DNA of 59,442 nucleotides from Microvirga sesbaniae (lineage in GTDB: Bacteria; Pseudomonadota; Alphaproteobacteria; Rhizobiales; Beijerinckiaceae): positions 1 to 59,442 of the forward strand of contig NZ_JAMXFJ010000025.1 in assembly GCF_025460805.1 (NCBI RefSeq), read 5' to 3'. Made by a program: the position numbers and the translations under genes. The notes under the pieces were generated by a model. The model worked only from the letters and a program-made list of their open reading frames with translations, was not told the origin of the DNA and searched no databases. Below are positions 43,339-51,474 of this stretch, piece after piece (the first letter of the stretch is position 1; every line of letters starts with the position of its first letter).

Positions 43339-45189
43339 TTGTCCCGCCCTGCCTCGCGTTTCCAAACTCAGAAGCCCTGGACACCGCTGCCCTATTCTCC
43401 CCTGCACGAAACGATCTGGCAGTTCCTCTGCACGGCGAGCCTCGTGTTCGGCACGTGGTATCTGGGATGGCGCTGGCTGAAATCGATCAACTACGACGCC
43501 CTCTGGTTCTCGATCCCGCTGCTGATCGCCGAGACGGGATCCTTCATCGGGCTCGTGTTCTTCACGGTCAATCTCTGGTCGGCGAAGTCTCCGGTCCGCG
43601 GTGCGCTCCCCGCGACGGCCCGCGACTGCTCGGACGATCCCGACATGCCGGACCGCCCCGTCTCGGTCGACGTCTTCGTCGCCACCTACAGCGAGGATCC
43701 CGAACTGGTCCGGGTGGGCCTGCAGCATTCCAAGAAGCTCACCTATCCCTACCCCATCAGCCTCCAGATCAACGTGCTCGACGACGGCAAGCGGCCGGCC
43801 ATGGAGGCGGTCGCCCGCGAGGAAGGGGTCAACTACATCACCCGGTCCGACAATGTCGGGTTCAAGGCCGGGAATCTCCGCAATGCCATGTCGGCCACGT
43901 CGGGCGATTTCATCCTGATCTGCGATGCCGACATGCACCCCTTCCCGACCTTTCTCGAGGAGACGCTCGGCTATTTCCGCGATCCCAAGGTGGCGTGGGT
44001 CCAGACCCCCCACTGGTTCTACGACATCCCGCCGGGCGTGCCCCTGCCGGCTGCGCTCGAACGGCGCCTGGGCGCTTTCGGCCGCGGTCTCGGCCGCGCC
44101 TTCGAACGGATCTTCGGCGCGGTTCAGATCGGCGAGGATCCGTTCGCCAACGACCCCCAGCTCTTCTTCGACGTGATCCAGCGCCGGCGGAATTGGGCCA
44201 ATGCGAGCTTCTGCTGCGGGGCCGGCTCGATCCATCGCCGCGAGGCCGTCATGGAGGCGGCGCTGCGGCAATGGTCGGATCAGGTTGCGGCCGCCGCGGG
44301 CCGCAACGAGAAGGCCGCCCGCGAGCTGACCGGCGAGGCCGCCATCACGGACTCGATCAGCGACGCCATGCGCTGGCAGAGCGCCCTCGACGAGGAGTTC
44401 CAGCCCTACAAGTTCCACGTGTCGGAGGACATCTACACGTCGATCGTGCTCCACAGCGACCGGGAGCGCGGATGGAAATCCGTCCTCCACCCCGTGGTCC
44501 AGTCCAAGATGCTGTCCCCCAACGACCTCCTCAGCTGGACCATCCAGCGCTTCAAGTACGCGGGCGGCACCCTGGACATCCTGGCCCATGACAACCCGCT
44601 CGTCCGCCGTGGCCTGACGCTGCCGCAGAAGCTCATGTACGGCTCCACCTTCTATTCGTACCTGTCGCCGCTCTGGAACGTGATCTTCCTGGTCTCGCCC
44701 ATCGTGTTCCTGTTCTCGGGCATCGCTCCGGTGTCCGGCTACTCGCTCGACTTCTTCCTCCACATCGCGCCGTTCCTGCTTCTCAACGAGCTGTCGCAGC
44801 TCGTCGCGATGTGGGGCAATTCGAACGCCAAGGGGCGGGCCTGGTACCTCGCCATGTTCCCGCTGAACCTCCAGGCCCTCTGGGCCGTGGTGAGAGGCCA
44901 GAAGATTTCGTTCCCGGTCACGCCGAAGGACCGCCAGGTGGGCACTTATGGCCGCCTCGTCCGGTGGCAGATCGGGCTCGTGATCGTCACCCTGGCGGGT
45001 CTGATCTGGGGCTGGTACTCGTTCGGGACCGGCCGCGAGGGCTACACGCTCGGGGCGATGATCGCCAACACGCTCTGGGGGTTGAGCAATGCCCTGTCCA
45101 TGCTCCCGGTGATCCGGGCGGCGTACTGGCAGCCGGATCCCGAGTACGAGGCGGCCATCACCGAAGGCGCGCTGCCGACGGGACTCTAA
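43339..45189 (+). CDS. Cellulose-synthase-like family 2 glycosyltransferase
   Basis: This 616-residue inner-membrane synthase has two N-terminal membrane helices (~20-90) and a cytoplasmic GT2 domain. The GT2 domain shows FVATYSED, LDDGKRPAM, the DxD motif in ICDADMHP, the catalytic acid in HVSEDIYTS (TED position) and QRFKYAGG at the Q-x-x-R-W position. Four or more helices (~435-600) follow, forming the translocation channel. There is no PilZ domain, so c-di-GMP activation as in BcsA is not expected. TTG at 43339 was chosen because GGGAG lies 9 bases upstream; TTG at 43330 is too close. The polymer is unknown; beta-linked glucan or hexosaminan is likely. Confidence 0.88.
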   Translation: MSRPASRFQTQKPWTPLPYSPLHETIWQFLCTASLVFGTWYLGWRWLKSINYDALWFSIPLLIAETGSFIGLVFFTVNLWSAKSPVRGALPATARDCSDDPDMPDRPVSVDVFVATYSEDPELVRVGLQHSKKLTYPYPISLQINVLDDGKRPAMEAVAREEGVNYITRSDNVGFKAGNLRNAMSATSGDFILICDADMHPFPTFLEETLGYFRDPKVAWVQTPHWFYDIPPGVPLPAALERRLGAFGRGLGRAFERIFGAVQIGEDPFANDPQLFFDVIQRRRNWANASFCCGAGSIHRREAVMEAALRQWSDQVAAAAGRNEKAARELTGEAAITDSISDAMRWQSALDEEFQPYKFHVSEDIYTSIVLHSDRERGWKSVLHPVVQSKMLSPNDLLSWTIQRFKYAGGTLDILAHDNPLVRRGLTLPQKLMYGSTFYSYLSPLWNVIFLVSPIVFLFSGIAPVSGYSLDFFLHIAPFLLLNELSQLVAMWGNSNAKGRAWYLAMFPLNLQALWAVVRGQKISFPVTPKDRQVGTYGRLVRWQIGLVIVTLAGLIWGWYSFGTGREGYTLGAMIANTLWGLSNALSMLPVIRAAYWQPDPEYEAAITEGALPTGL

Positions 45190-45478
45190 AGCGTCGGACC
45201 CGAAAGCGGGCTCCGCTTTCGGGATCGGCTCCGACGCTGCACTCTTGGCTGGCGCATCGTTCGGGCCGCGACCGTGGCCCGCTTTCGTCCGCACGATGGG
45301 CTAGCGCATCGGACGGACCCGGAGGGCCGCGTCAGCGAAAAGTGGACCCGGCATTCACTGGCGTGGCCCTTCGGGTCGCTTGCGCGGCCCGCTGGGTCCG
45401 TCTCATCCGATGCGCCGGTCAAGAGAATGAGCCTCGGATGAATCCCAAAAGTGGTGTCCACTTTTGGGTCCGAGGCTC
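45190..45478. repeat. Cluster of dispersed palindromes, family 1
   Basis: Four cruciform units lie side by side. Unit 1 is 45190-45238 (AGCGTCGGA/TCCGACGCT with inner CCCGAAAGCGG/CCGCTTTCGGG). Unit 2 is a weaker one near 45252-45300. Unit 3 is 45304-45415 (GCGCATCGGA/TCCGATGCGC with CGGACCC/GGGTCCG). Unit 4 is 45429-45478 (GAGCCTCGGA/TCCGAGGCTC with inner CCCAAAAGTGG/CCACTTTTGGG). They fill the whole gap between the convergent glycosyltransferase and STAS genes and probably act as terminators. Confidence 0.8.
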
Positions 45479-45795
45479 TAGACGGTCTCCAGAATGGTGA
45501 AGACCCGGTCCAGGGCCGTGAGGCGCATGAGCCTGCGCACCTGAGGACCGGGCGCGACGAGACGCAGGTTGCCGTCGGCCCTGCGCGCGGCCTTGAGGCC
45601 GGACACCAGCACGCCGAGGCCCGTGCTGTCGATGAACGGCACCTCGGACAGATCGACGAGGACCTGCGTCGCCCCACCGGCGAGAGCGCCGTCCAGGCGG
45701 GCCCTGAGCCCGGGCGCGGCGGCGGCATCCAGCCTGCCCTGGAGGCGCAGGTGGGCCACGGCCCCGGCCAGGCGCTCCACGTGGACGACCATCAT
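45478..45795 (-). CDS. STAS-domain anti-sigma-factor antagonist (first)
   Basis: This 105-residue STAS protein has the conserved antagonist segment LVDLSEVPFIDSTGLGVLVS. The Ser of DST is the residue that RsbW-type kinases phosphorylate. It overlaps the PIG-L gene stop by ATGA, so it is co-translated with the deacetylase. It is one of two STAS proteins in this locus and a candidate substrate of the kinase encoded at 47400. Confidence 0.92.
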   Translation of the reverse strand: MMVVHVERLAGAVAHLRLQGRLDAAAAPGLRARLDGALAGGATQVLVDLSEVPFIDSTGLGVLVSGLKAARRADGNLRLVAPGPQVRRLMRLTALDRVFTILETV

Positions 45796-46586
45796 GGGGA
45801 ACCGTGCGGACGAACGGGCCAGAACCGCTCGGCCGGACCCGACGCGCCGCCGGTCCGGATGGCGAACTCCGCGACGGCGCTCCGGAAATCGGCCGTGAAG
45901 CGGAAGATCACCGGCACCTGCGACCGGTAGCACGCAATGGCGTCGAGACGCTTGTCGAGGGCGTCGCCGATCGGGACGAGGACGGGCTCGCCGACGGCGC
46001 CACCCAGCGCGGCGAGGCGCGCCGTTACGCCGGCCGGCGTATGGATCGCATAGGGGCAATCCTCGTAGGCGTAGACCTGCGCCCCCTGCCCGGCCAGGCT
46101 GCGGCCCGCCTCGAACACGAGCTGGTGGTCCACATGGGACCCGACGCCTAGCGGAACGAAGACACGGATCCCCTCGCGCCATTCCGGCAGGTGGCGGATC
46201 TCCTCGGCCAAGTGTATCGCAAGCTCGATCTCCTCGCCGATCAGAGGGCCGAACAGCTCCTGATCGGACTTGTAGCGGTCGCCGCGATAGATGGCGTCCG
46301 GCATGCCCAGCCAGCGGACCGGGGCGCCGAGCGTGCGGGCGGCGTCGGCATCCTCGGCGCGCCGGACGGCGAGCACCTGCTCGGCATCCGTGACCTTCCA
46401 GCGCTCGTGCTTCCAGGCGGCGAAGGGGCCGACCATTTCGTCGACCAGCTCGCCCGCGAAGACGGTCACCATGCGCGGCTCGTGCCCATGCTCGGCCAGA
46501 AGCGCGACGGTTCCGCCGCAGGACAGGGGAACATCGTCATAATGCGGCTGAATGAAAAGCGCCGGTCCTGACGCCAGAGAGTTCAT
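45792..46586 (-). CDS. PIG-L/LmbE-family deacetylase
   Basis: This 264-residue member of the PIG-L zinc hydrolase family normally removes acetyl groups from N-acetylglucosamine-type sugars. The zinc/catalytic motif is QPHYDDVPLSCGGT (family PHPDD) near residue 13, and the third metal ligand lies in LGVGSHVDHQLVF. No signal peptide is present, so it acts in the cytoplasm on a precursor, unlike the periplasmic PgaB. Its place among glycosyltransferase, export and partner-switch genes suggests it modifies the building blocks or the polymer. Confidence 0.88.
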   Translation of the reverse strand: MNSLASGPALFIQPHYDDVPLSCGGTVALLAEHGHEPRMVTVFAGELVDEMVGPFAAWKHERWKVTDAEQVLAVRRAEDADAARTLGAPVRWLGMPDAIYRGDRYKSDQELFGPLIGEEIELAIHLAEEIRHLPEWREGIRVFVPLGVGSHVDHQLVFEAGRSLAGQGAQVYAYEDCPYAIHTPAGVTARLAALGGAVGEPVLVPIGDALDKRLDAIACYRSQVPVIFRFTADFRSAVAEFAIRTGGASGPAERFWPVRPHGSP

Positions 46587-46926
46587 CGAATTCTGCTTCT
46601 TCTACCTGACGCCGGAACGGTCGAGCGAGCCTTTAGCGGAGATGGCTATGGCAGGGAAGCCGGAGCCTTGCCGCAAAAGGTTTCGATCGAATGAATTCCG
46701 ATCTGGACGTCGCGGTGGGAGACGCCAACCGCCGCTGATCGGAATGCGATCGAACAAGAATGTTCCAACGTGTCAGCGAGTCAAGAAGCCGCCGTTGCTC
46801 CACATGGACCTCTGCCTGCTCGCTTGCCAGGGACCGGGACGAACTTCTAATGTCGGCACCTCGTCCCCGCTATGGGGACGGCAACCCGTTTCAGTATCGC
46901 GTTCCAAGCTTACCGGAGGCTCAACG
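46587..46926. other. 340-bp gap before a small membrane-protein gene
   Basis: The gap lies between divergent genes and must hold promoters for both. GGAATGCGATCG and AAGAATGTTCCAACGTG near 46740-46775 are noticeable, but no complete promoter match is claimed. No gene was found. Confidence 0.4.
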
Positions 46927-47397
46927 GTGACTTTCAGGGATGGCCTCCTCAAGGCCCGGGGGCAGCTGACCTTCATCGCCGCGCTGGCGATCTCGACCGG
47001 GATCATCATCTATCTCGAAGCGCTCGACACCGAGGCGCATATCCAGGGCCGGGTCGCGACGGAACTGTCCCGGCAGAGGAACGCGCCGGCGACGGTCTCG
47101 CCCGCCATCGAGGCTGCCGTGCGCACGAATCTCCAGCGCTCCGAAGCGGCTTACGGCGCCGATCCCGACAGCCCGACCACCCGGGCGGCCCTTCTGTCCA
47201 CCCTCTCGTCGGCCGTGCAGCTCGGCATCCTGAGGCCCGAAGACGGCCTGACGCGGGCGCAACGGGTCGTCGCCGACATGGAACGCCGCCGCGGCGAGCC
47301 CAGCACGGTGGTGGACGCCGCGCTCGGCTCGGCCGCCGTCGCGTTCCCGTCGCTCCAGGACAGGATCGCAGGGCTCAACGCGTCGCCGAGGAGCTGA
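46927..47397 (+). CDS. Small membrane-anchored protein of unknown function
   Basis: This 156-residue protein has one hydrophobic segment (residues ~12-32, QLTFIAALAISTGIIIYLEA) and a hydrophilic Ala-rich helical remainder, topologically a signal-anchored periplasmic domain. A GTG start at 46927 with GGAGG 7 bases upstream is convincing. It matches no family I recognise. It is convergent with the anti-sigma kinase gene, with a gap of only 2 bp between the two stops. Its place inside the exopolysaccharide/partner-switch locus suggests an accessory role. Confidence 0.65.
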   Translation: MTFRDGLLKARGQLTFIAALAISTGIIIYLEALDTEAHIQGRVATELSRQRNAPATVSPAIEAAVRTNLQRSEAAYGADPDSPTTRAALLSTLSSAVQLGILRPEDGLTRAQRVVADMERRRGEPSTVVDAALGSAAVAFPSLQDRIAGLNASPRS

Positions 47398-47399
47398 CG

Positions 47400-47843
47400 T
47401 CAGGACCCGGGGCGGGCGATCCGCTTGACCATCCGCAGGCGGTTCTCCGATTCGTTCGACACGTACTCGACCTCGTCCATGTTCATATGGATGAGGGCCA
47501 AGCCCATGCCGCCCTCCGGGATCTCGGCCAGATCGGTCTCGTCGAAGGTGAACGGATCGTCGGATGCCTGTTCCAGGACCCCGGCCGCCATTGGAAGCGC
47601 GTGATCGATCACGTCGATCACGATCCGGTCGGCCTGGAGCCCGACGGCGACCTGGACGTCCTTGCCCTTCTCTCCGTGATAGCCGTGCTTGATGACGTTG
47701 TTGATGGCCTCGACGAGGCTGAGTTCCACGGCGTCGAGGTCGTCAGGGCCGAGGAAGTCCTCGCACAGGGCCCGCACGGCGCGTGCCAGGAGGGAGACCT
47801 TGTCGAGGTCGCTGTCGATGGAAAGGCTGATGGAGGCGACCAT
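47400..47843 (-). CDS. RsbW-type anti-sigma/serine kinase
   Basis: This 147-residue GHKL ATPase has N-box ELSLVEAINNVIKHGY, a D-x-x-x-P position in DVIDHALPM, and the G-box EGGMGLALIHMNMDEVEY. Such kinases phosphorylate STAS antagonists and are sequestered when these are unphosphorylated. AGGAAG precedes the ATG. It is the third gene of the operon SpoIIE phosphatase, STAS, kinase. No sigma factor gene is in the window, so its target may be a different protein or a distant sigma factor. Confidence 0.92.
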   Translation of the reverse strand: MVASISLSIDSDLDKVSLLARAVRALCEDFLGPDDLDAVELSLVEAINNVIKHGYHGEKGKDVQVAVGLQADRIVIDVIDHALPMAAGVLEQASDDPFTFDETDLAEIPEGGMGLALIHMNMDEVEYVSNESENRLRMVKRIARPGS

Positions 47844-47876
47844 TCCTGTTTCTTCCTGCTCTCTCGCGGCGACCGA

Positions 47877-48212
47877 TCAGGCAGAAAGCTGGTCGACGGC
47901 GGAATCCACGTTCGGATGAAGGGTGAAGACCTTGTCCATCCGGGTCAGGGTGAACAGTCGGCTGACCGCCCCCGTGGCGCCCGCCACCGCAAGGCTCCCC
48001 CGCGGACCAAGGCGCTTGAGGCACGAAACAAGGGCGCCGAGACCCGAACTGTCGATGAACTCGACGCCGCTCAGATCGAGGACGATCTGGTTCTGGCCGG
48101 CCTCGATGCACTTCGTGATCTCGTCCTTGAAGGCTGGCGCCCGGCTCGCGTCGATCCGCCTTTCCGACACCCGGACGACCAGGACATTGTTACGAAGATC
48201 AGTGGACAGCAT
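47877..48212 (-). CDS. STAS-domain anti-sigma-factor antagonist (second)
   Basis: This 111-residue STAS protein has the phosphorylation segment LDLSGVEFIDSSGLGALVS, with Ser following the central Asp. Its start lies inside the end of the phosphatase gene (14-bp overlap), and the kinase gene follows after 33 bp. The trio forms a complete partner-switch module: phosphatase dephosphorylates STAS, and STAS captures the kinase. Confidence 0.93.
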   Translation of the reverse strand: MLSTDLRNNVLVVRVSERRIDASRAPAFKDEITKCIEAGQNQIVLDLSGVEFIDSSGLGALVSCLKRLGPRGSLAVAGATGAVSRLFTLTRMDKVFTLHPNVDSAVDQLSA

Positions 48213-50193
48213 CGACAGGGATCCTTTCAGGCAAGCGCTCCAGCATGAGAACGCTCAAATCGTCGTCCAGGGTTTCAGAGCCGCGCCACGTCCGCACCGC
48301 AACATCGAGCCGGTCGAGGAGCGCGCGGGTGGAATCCGTGGCATTTTCGCCGACGATGCGGCGCAGGCGTTCCTCCGAGAACTGCTCTCCGTCCTTGTCT
48401 TCGGCTTCCACCAACCCGTCCGAGTAGATCAGGAGCCGGTCGTGCGGCGCGAACTCGAAATCCAGGCGCTCATAGGCGGCCGCCGGGAACATGCCGATGG
48501 GGAACCCGCCCTCGCCGAGCATCTCGACGAGCCCGTCCGACCGGATCACCACCGGCGAGGGATGCCCCGCCTGCACGATGCTGGCCTGGTGGGTCCGGGG
48601 ATGGATCTCGCCGAGGATCATGGTGAAGTACGGAAGATCCTCGGGCCAGTCGTTGTTGATCTGGGCGGCGATCTCTTCCAGGCGCATCCCCTGGGTCCGC
48701 GTCAGGATCGCCTGGGACAGGGTATGGTGACAGGCGACGGACACGAGAGCCGCCGCCGCCCCATGGCCGGCCACATCCACCTGGAAGAATCCGATCCCGC
48801 CGTCATTGCGGCGCAGCACGTTGTAGGTATCGCCGGCGATCAGGCTCGAGGGGCGGTAGAGCCCCCGGTAGCTCACGTTGCCCATGGCGGCCGCCGGAGG
48901 CAGCATGGCGCCCTGGATGACGGCGGCAGCCTCGAGATCCTTGCGAAGCTGCCGGTAGGTCTCCCTCAGGCGGGCGTGGAGAACCTGCTTCTCGTTCTGC
49001 GCCCGCTCCCGCTGGATCGCGTTGGCCTTGAAGACGCGCAGCGCGTCGTTCATCTCGCCGATCTCGTCGGCGCGCATCAGCCGCGGGAGCGGTGTGGAGA
49101 GGTCGTTGTCGGCGAGCCTCAGCATGGTCTGGCTCAGCGCCTCGAGGGGCTGCACCACCCGTCGGCGGACCACCAGGACGCTGCCGATCACCGCCGCGAT
49201 CCCGAGGAGCAGAAGCCCGGACCATTGCAGGACCGACAGGCGGGCCCGGCGAAGCGTGGCCTCGAGGCGGTTGCGAGAGCTCCCGAGCAGTTCCTGCTGC
49301 AAGTGGGCGATGTTGCGCAGGGAATGGTCCGTGGCGTCGTACCATTGGGCCGCGTCGATCCCGATCGGCACCTTGCTCAGCAGGGAATTCAGAAGCGATT
49401 GCTGGAGCGGCGCGAAGGTCGAGGTGTAATCCTCCCGCGTGGCTGCGATCGCCGCGGTGACCGATGGGCTCAGAGGAGAGCCCAGTTGCCCGTCGATCAG
49501 CTCCCAGGCGAGACCGGCCCGGCCGGCATTGCGGCTGATGGCGTCGAATTCCAGCCCCTCGACGGTTCCGGGCTCCATCAGCGCGCGACTCATGAGCGCC
49601 TGGTTGCGTGCGATGCTCTCGCTCAGGATCCCGGCCTGGGTCCTCAGGTTCGCCTCCGCGCGCAGGGTTGGCTCCAGCGGTCGCTCCTGCTGGAGCAGCG
49701 TCAGGCGCGAGGATTGCAGGTCCCCGATGAGACGGGTCGCTTCCTGGAACCAGCGCGGCGCGAATTCACCGCCCCGCTGCGGCCGATCGGACGCGAGGGA
49801 GGTATCGGCCTGCCTGCGCAGCCCCCCGATATCCTCGCGGATCCGGGCCAAAGCCGCCAGGCCCGCATCGGTACTGCTGATGAAACCGGCCGTGCCCTTC
49901 AGCTCCCGTTCCGCGGCTCCGAGAAATGTGTCGACCCGGCGCCGAGCCTCTTCCAGGCTCCCGGGCCTCCCGATCCGGCGGCCTGGATCGAGCAGCGCCA
50001 CGAAGGTCTGGCTTCGTTCGTTGGCGAGGGCCTCGGTTCCGAGAAGAAGCTGTTCGCGAACCGCGTTCGACGCCGCCAGGCGTTGCGCGGTCTGGTAATC
50101 GAGAAGCTCGGCGCGAATCTGGATCGAAACCGCGACCAGCAGGGCGATTCCCAGGAAAGCCGTCAATATCAGGAGGGTGTGGCGGATCTTCAT
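48199..50193 (-). CDS. Membrane SpoIIE/RsbU-type PP2C phosphatase with HAMP
   Basis: This 664-residue sensor phosphatase has membrane helix 1 at ~5-25 and a ~290-residue, mostly helical periplasmic domain (possibly NIT-like, tentative). Helix 2 lies at ~322-343, HAMP at ~344-397 (QPLEALSQTMLRLADNDLST), then a coiled coil and the PP2C domain at ~430-655. Metal-site residues are visible in LIAGDTYNVL, VDVAGHGAAAALVS, YSDGLVEAED and DDDLSVLML. The periplasmic part presumably gates dephosphorylation of the STAS proteins. It is first in the operon with STAS and kinase. Confidence 0.93.
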   Translation of the reverse strand: MKIRHTLLILTAFLGIALLVAVSIQIRAELLDYQTAQRLAASNAVREQLLLGTEALANERSQTFVALLDPGRRIGRPGSLEEARRRVDTFLGAAERELKGTAGFISSTDAGLAALARIREDIGGLRRQADTSLASDRPQRGGEFAPRWFQEATRLIGDLQSSRLTLLQQERPLEPTLRAEANLRTQAGILSESIARNQALMSRALMEPGTVEGLEFDAISRNAGRAGLAWELIDGQLGSPLSPSVTAAIAATREDYTSTFAPLQQSLLNSLLSKVPIGIDAAQWYDATDHSLRNIAHLQQELLGSSRNRLEATLRRARLSVLQWSGLLLLGIAAVIGSVLVVRRRVVQPLEALSQTMLRLADNDLSTPLPRLMRADEIGEMNDALRVFKANAIQRERAQNEKQVLHARLRETYRQLRKDLEAAAVIQGAMLPPAAAMGNVSYRGLYRPSSLIAGDTYNVLRRNDGGIGFFQVDVAGHGAAAALVSVACHHTLSQAILTRTQGMRLEEIAAQINNDWPEDLPYFTMILGEIHPRTHQASIVQAGHPSPVVIRSDGLVEMLGEGGFPIGMFPAAAYERLDFEFAPHDRLLIYSDGLVEAEDKDGEQFSEERLRRIVGENATDSTRALLDRLDVAVRTWRGSETLDDDLSVLMLERLPERIPVDAVH

Positions 50194-50264
50194 GAGGCGG
50201 GATCTGCAATCGCTGCAATCGGTTTACATCACGATGGACGATTTTCTTCGCGGACTAGGAATTG

Positions 50265-51305
50265 ATGGCCCAGCATGGCCTTAGTCGGGATGGCTTGTCG
50301 AGCGTTGCCGTTCGCCGAGACCTGCTTTTCGGCACCGCTCTTTGCACCTCTGACCTGTCCTTGCAACCGCTCCGGCGCGCAATTCTCAAGAATTGCAACC
50401 TGGTTACGGCCGAATACGAGATGAAGTGGGACGTGATCGGCGCCGATCCTCACAGGCCCGATTATTCGGCCTCCGACAGGCTCGTCGCCTTTGCGGCGGA
50501 TAACGGCCTCGCCGTCCACGGCCATACGCTCTGGTGGCACGAGGCCGTCCCGGCCGCCTGGCGCGAAGGGTCGGACCGCCGGTTCGAGGAAGCGGCCCTG
50601 CGGCATCTCGAGACGACCGTGGCGCGCTATGCCGGCCGCCTGCATTCCTGGGACGTGATCAATGAACCCCTCGAACCCTCCCAGGGACGAGAGGACGGGC
50701 TGCGCCGCTCGCGGTTTCTCCATGCCCTGGGCCCCGACTATCTCGCGACGGCGTTCCGCCGGGCGGCCGATCTCGACCCGGCGGCCCTTCTGGTCCTCAA
50801 CGAAATGGGCCTGGAACACGCCCATCCCGAAGCGGAGACGAAGCGGCGGATGATGCTGCGTCTCCTCGAACGGGAGCTCGCCAGAGGCACGCCGATCGGA
50901 TGCCTCGGGATCCAGTCGCACCTGACAGCCCTCGAACAGCCCCGGGAGCATCCGCAGCTCCGCGCCTTCCTGCGGGAGATCGAGCGCATGGGCCTCGCCG
51001 TGATGATCACCGAGCTGGACGTCTCCGACCATCTCTGCCCCCGGGACCGGACGCGGCGCGATGCCATCGTGGCCGAGACCTACCGGGCGTATCTCGATCT
51101 CGTCCTCGCGGAGAGCGCCGTCCGCGCCGTGAGCACCTGGGGGCTGAGCGACGGCTCCACCTGGCTCAACGGGTTCAGGCCGCGGGCCGACGGAGCTCCT
51201 CAGAGGCCGCTTCTCCACGACCGCGCCTTCCGGCGCAAGCCCGCCTGGCACGCGGTCAAGGATGCCTTCGGTCATGCTCCCGCCCGCCCGGTTTCCAGTG
51301 CCTGA
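50265..51305 (+). CDS. GH10-family glycoside hydrolase, no signal peptide
   Basis: This 346-residue protein of the GH10 (endo-beta-1,4-xylanase) clan has VHGHTLWWHEAVP, the acid/base Glu in WDVINEPLEP and the nucleophile Glu in MITELDVSD. NLVTAEYEMKWDVI is also typical. No signal sequence precedes the fold, although exported GH10 enzymes usually have one. ATG at 50265 follows AGGA by 4 bases. It is divergent from the phosphatase gene and close to the polymer synthesis genes. A role in trimming or turning over the locus's own beta-linked polymer (compare BcsZ in cellulose loci) is more likely than plant xylan digestion. Confidence 0.88.
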   Translation: MAQHGLSRDGLSSVAVRRDLLFGTALCTSDLSLQPLRRAILKNCNLVTAEYEMKWDVIGADPHRPDYSASDRLVAFAADNGLAVHGHTLWWHEAVPAAWREGSDRRFEEAALRHLETTVARYAGRLHSWDVINEPLEPSQGREDGLRRSRFLHALGPDYLATAFRRAADLDPAALLVLNEMGLEHAHPEAETKRRMMLRLLERELARGTPIGCLGIQSHLTALEQPREHPQLRAFLREIERMGLAVMITELDVSDHLCPRDRTRRDAIVAETYRAYLDLVLAESAVRAVSTWGLSDGSTWLNGFRPRADGAPQRPLLHDRAFRRKPAWHAVKDAFGHAPARPVSSA

Positions 51306-51474
51306 CGCTGCCCGACCGGGGGGCGTCGCAAGGATGCGGCCATGTTATTGCATCATCCGGGCTTACCTCTCCGGTGAAGCTGGACTATGCAGGATTGCCA
51401 TTGAGTGTGCGCCCGGTTGAGCCGAGCTTTGCGGAGCCGCACCCGGCCTGAGAGTTTGCGTAGAAAGGAGTTCC

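Noticed and set aside
46587..46926. EcfG/general-stress type promoter (GGAAC-N16-CGTT) upstream of the small membrane protein
   Set aside because: GGAAC occurs, but no CGTT follows at the required distance on either strand.
50265..51305. Secreted plant-xylan-degrading xylanase
   Set aside because: There is no signal peptide, no carbohydrate-binding module and no other xylan genes; its neighbours are polymer synthesis and signalling genes.
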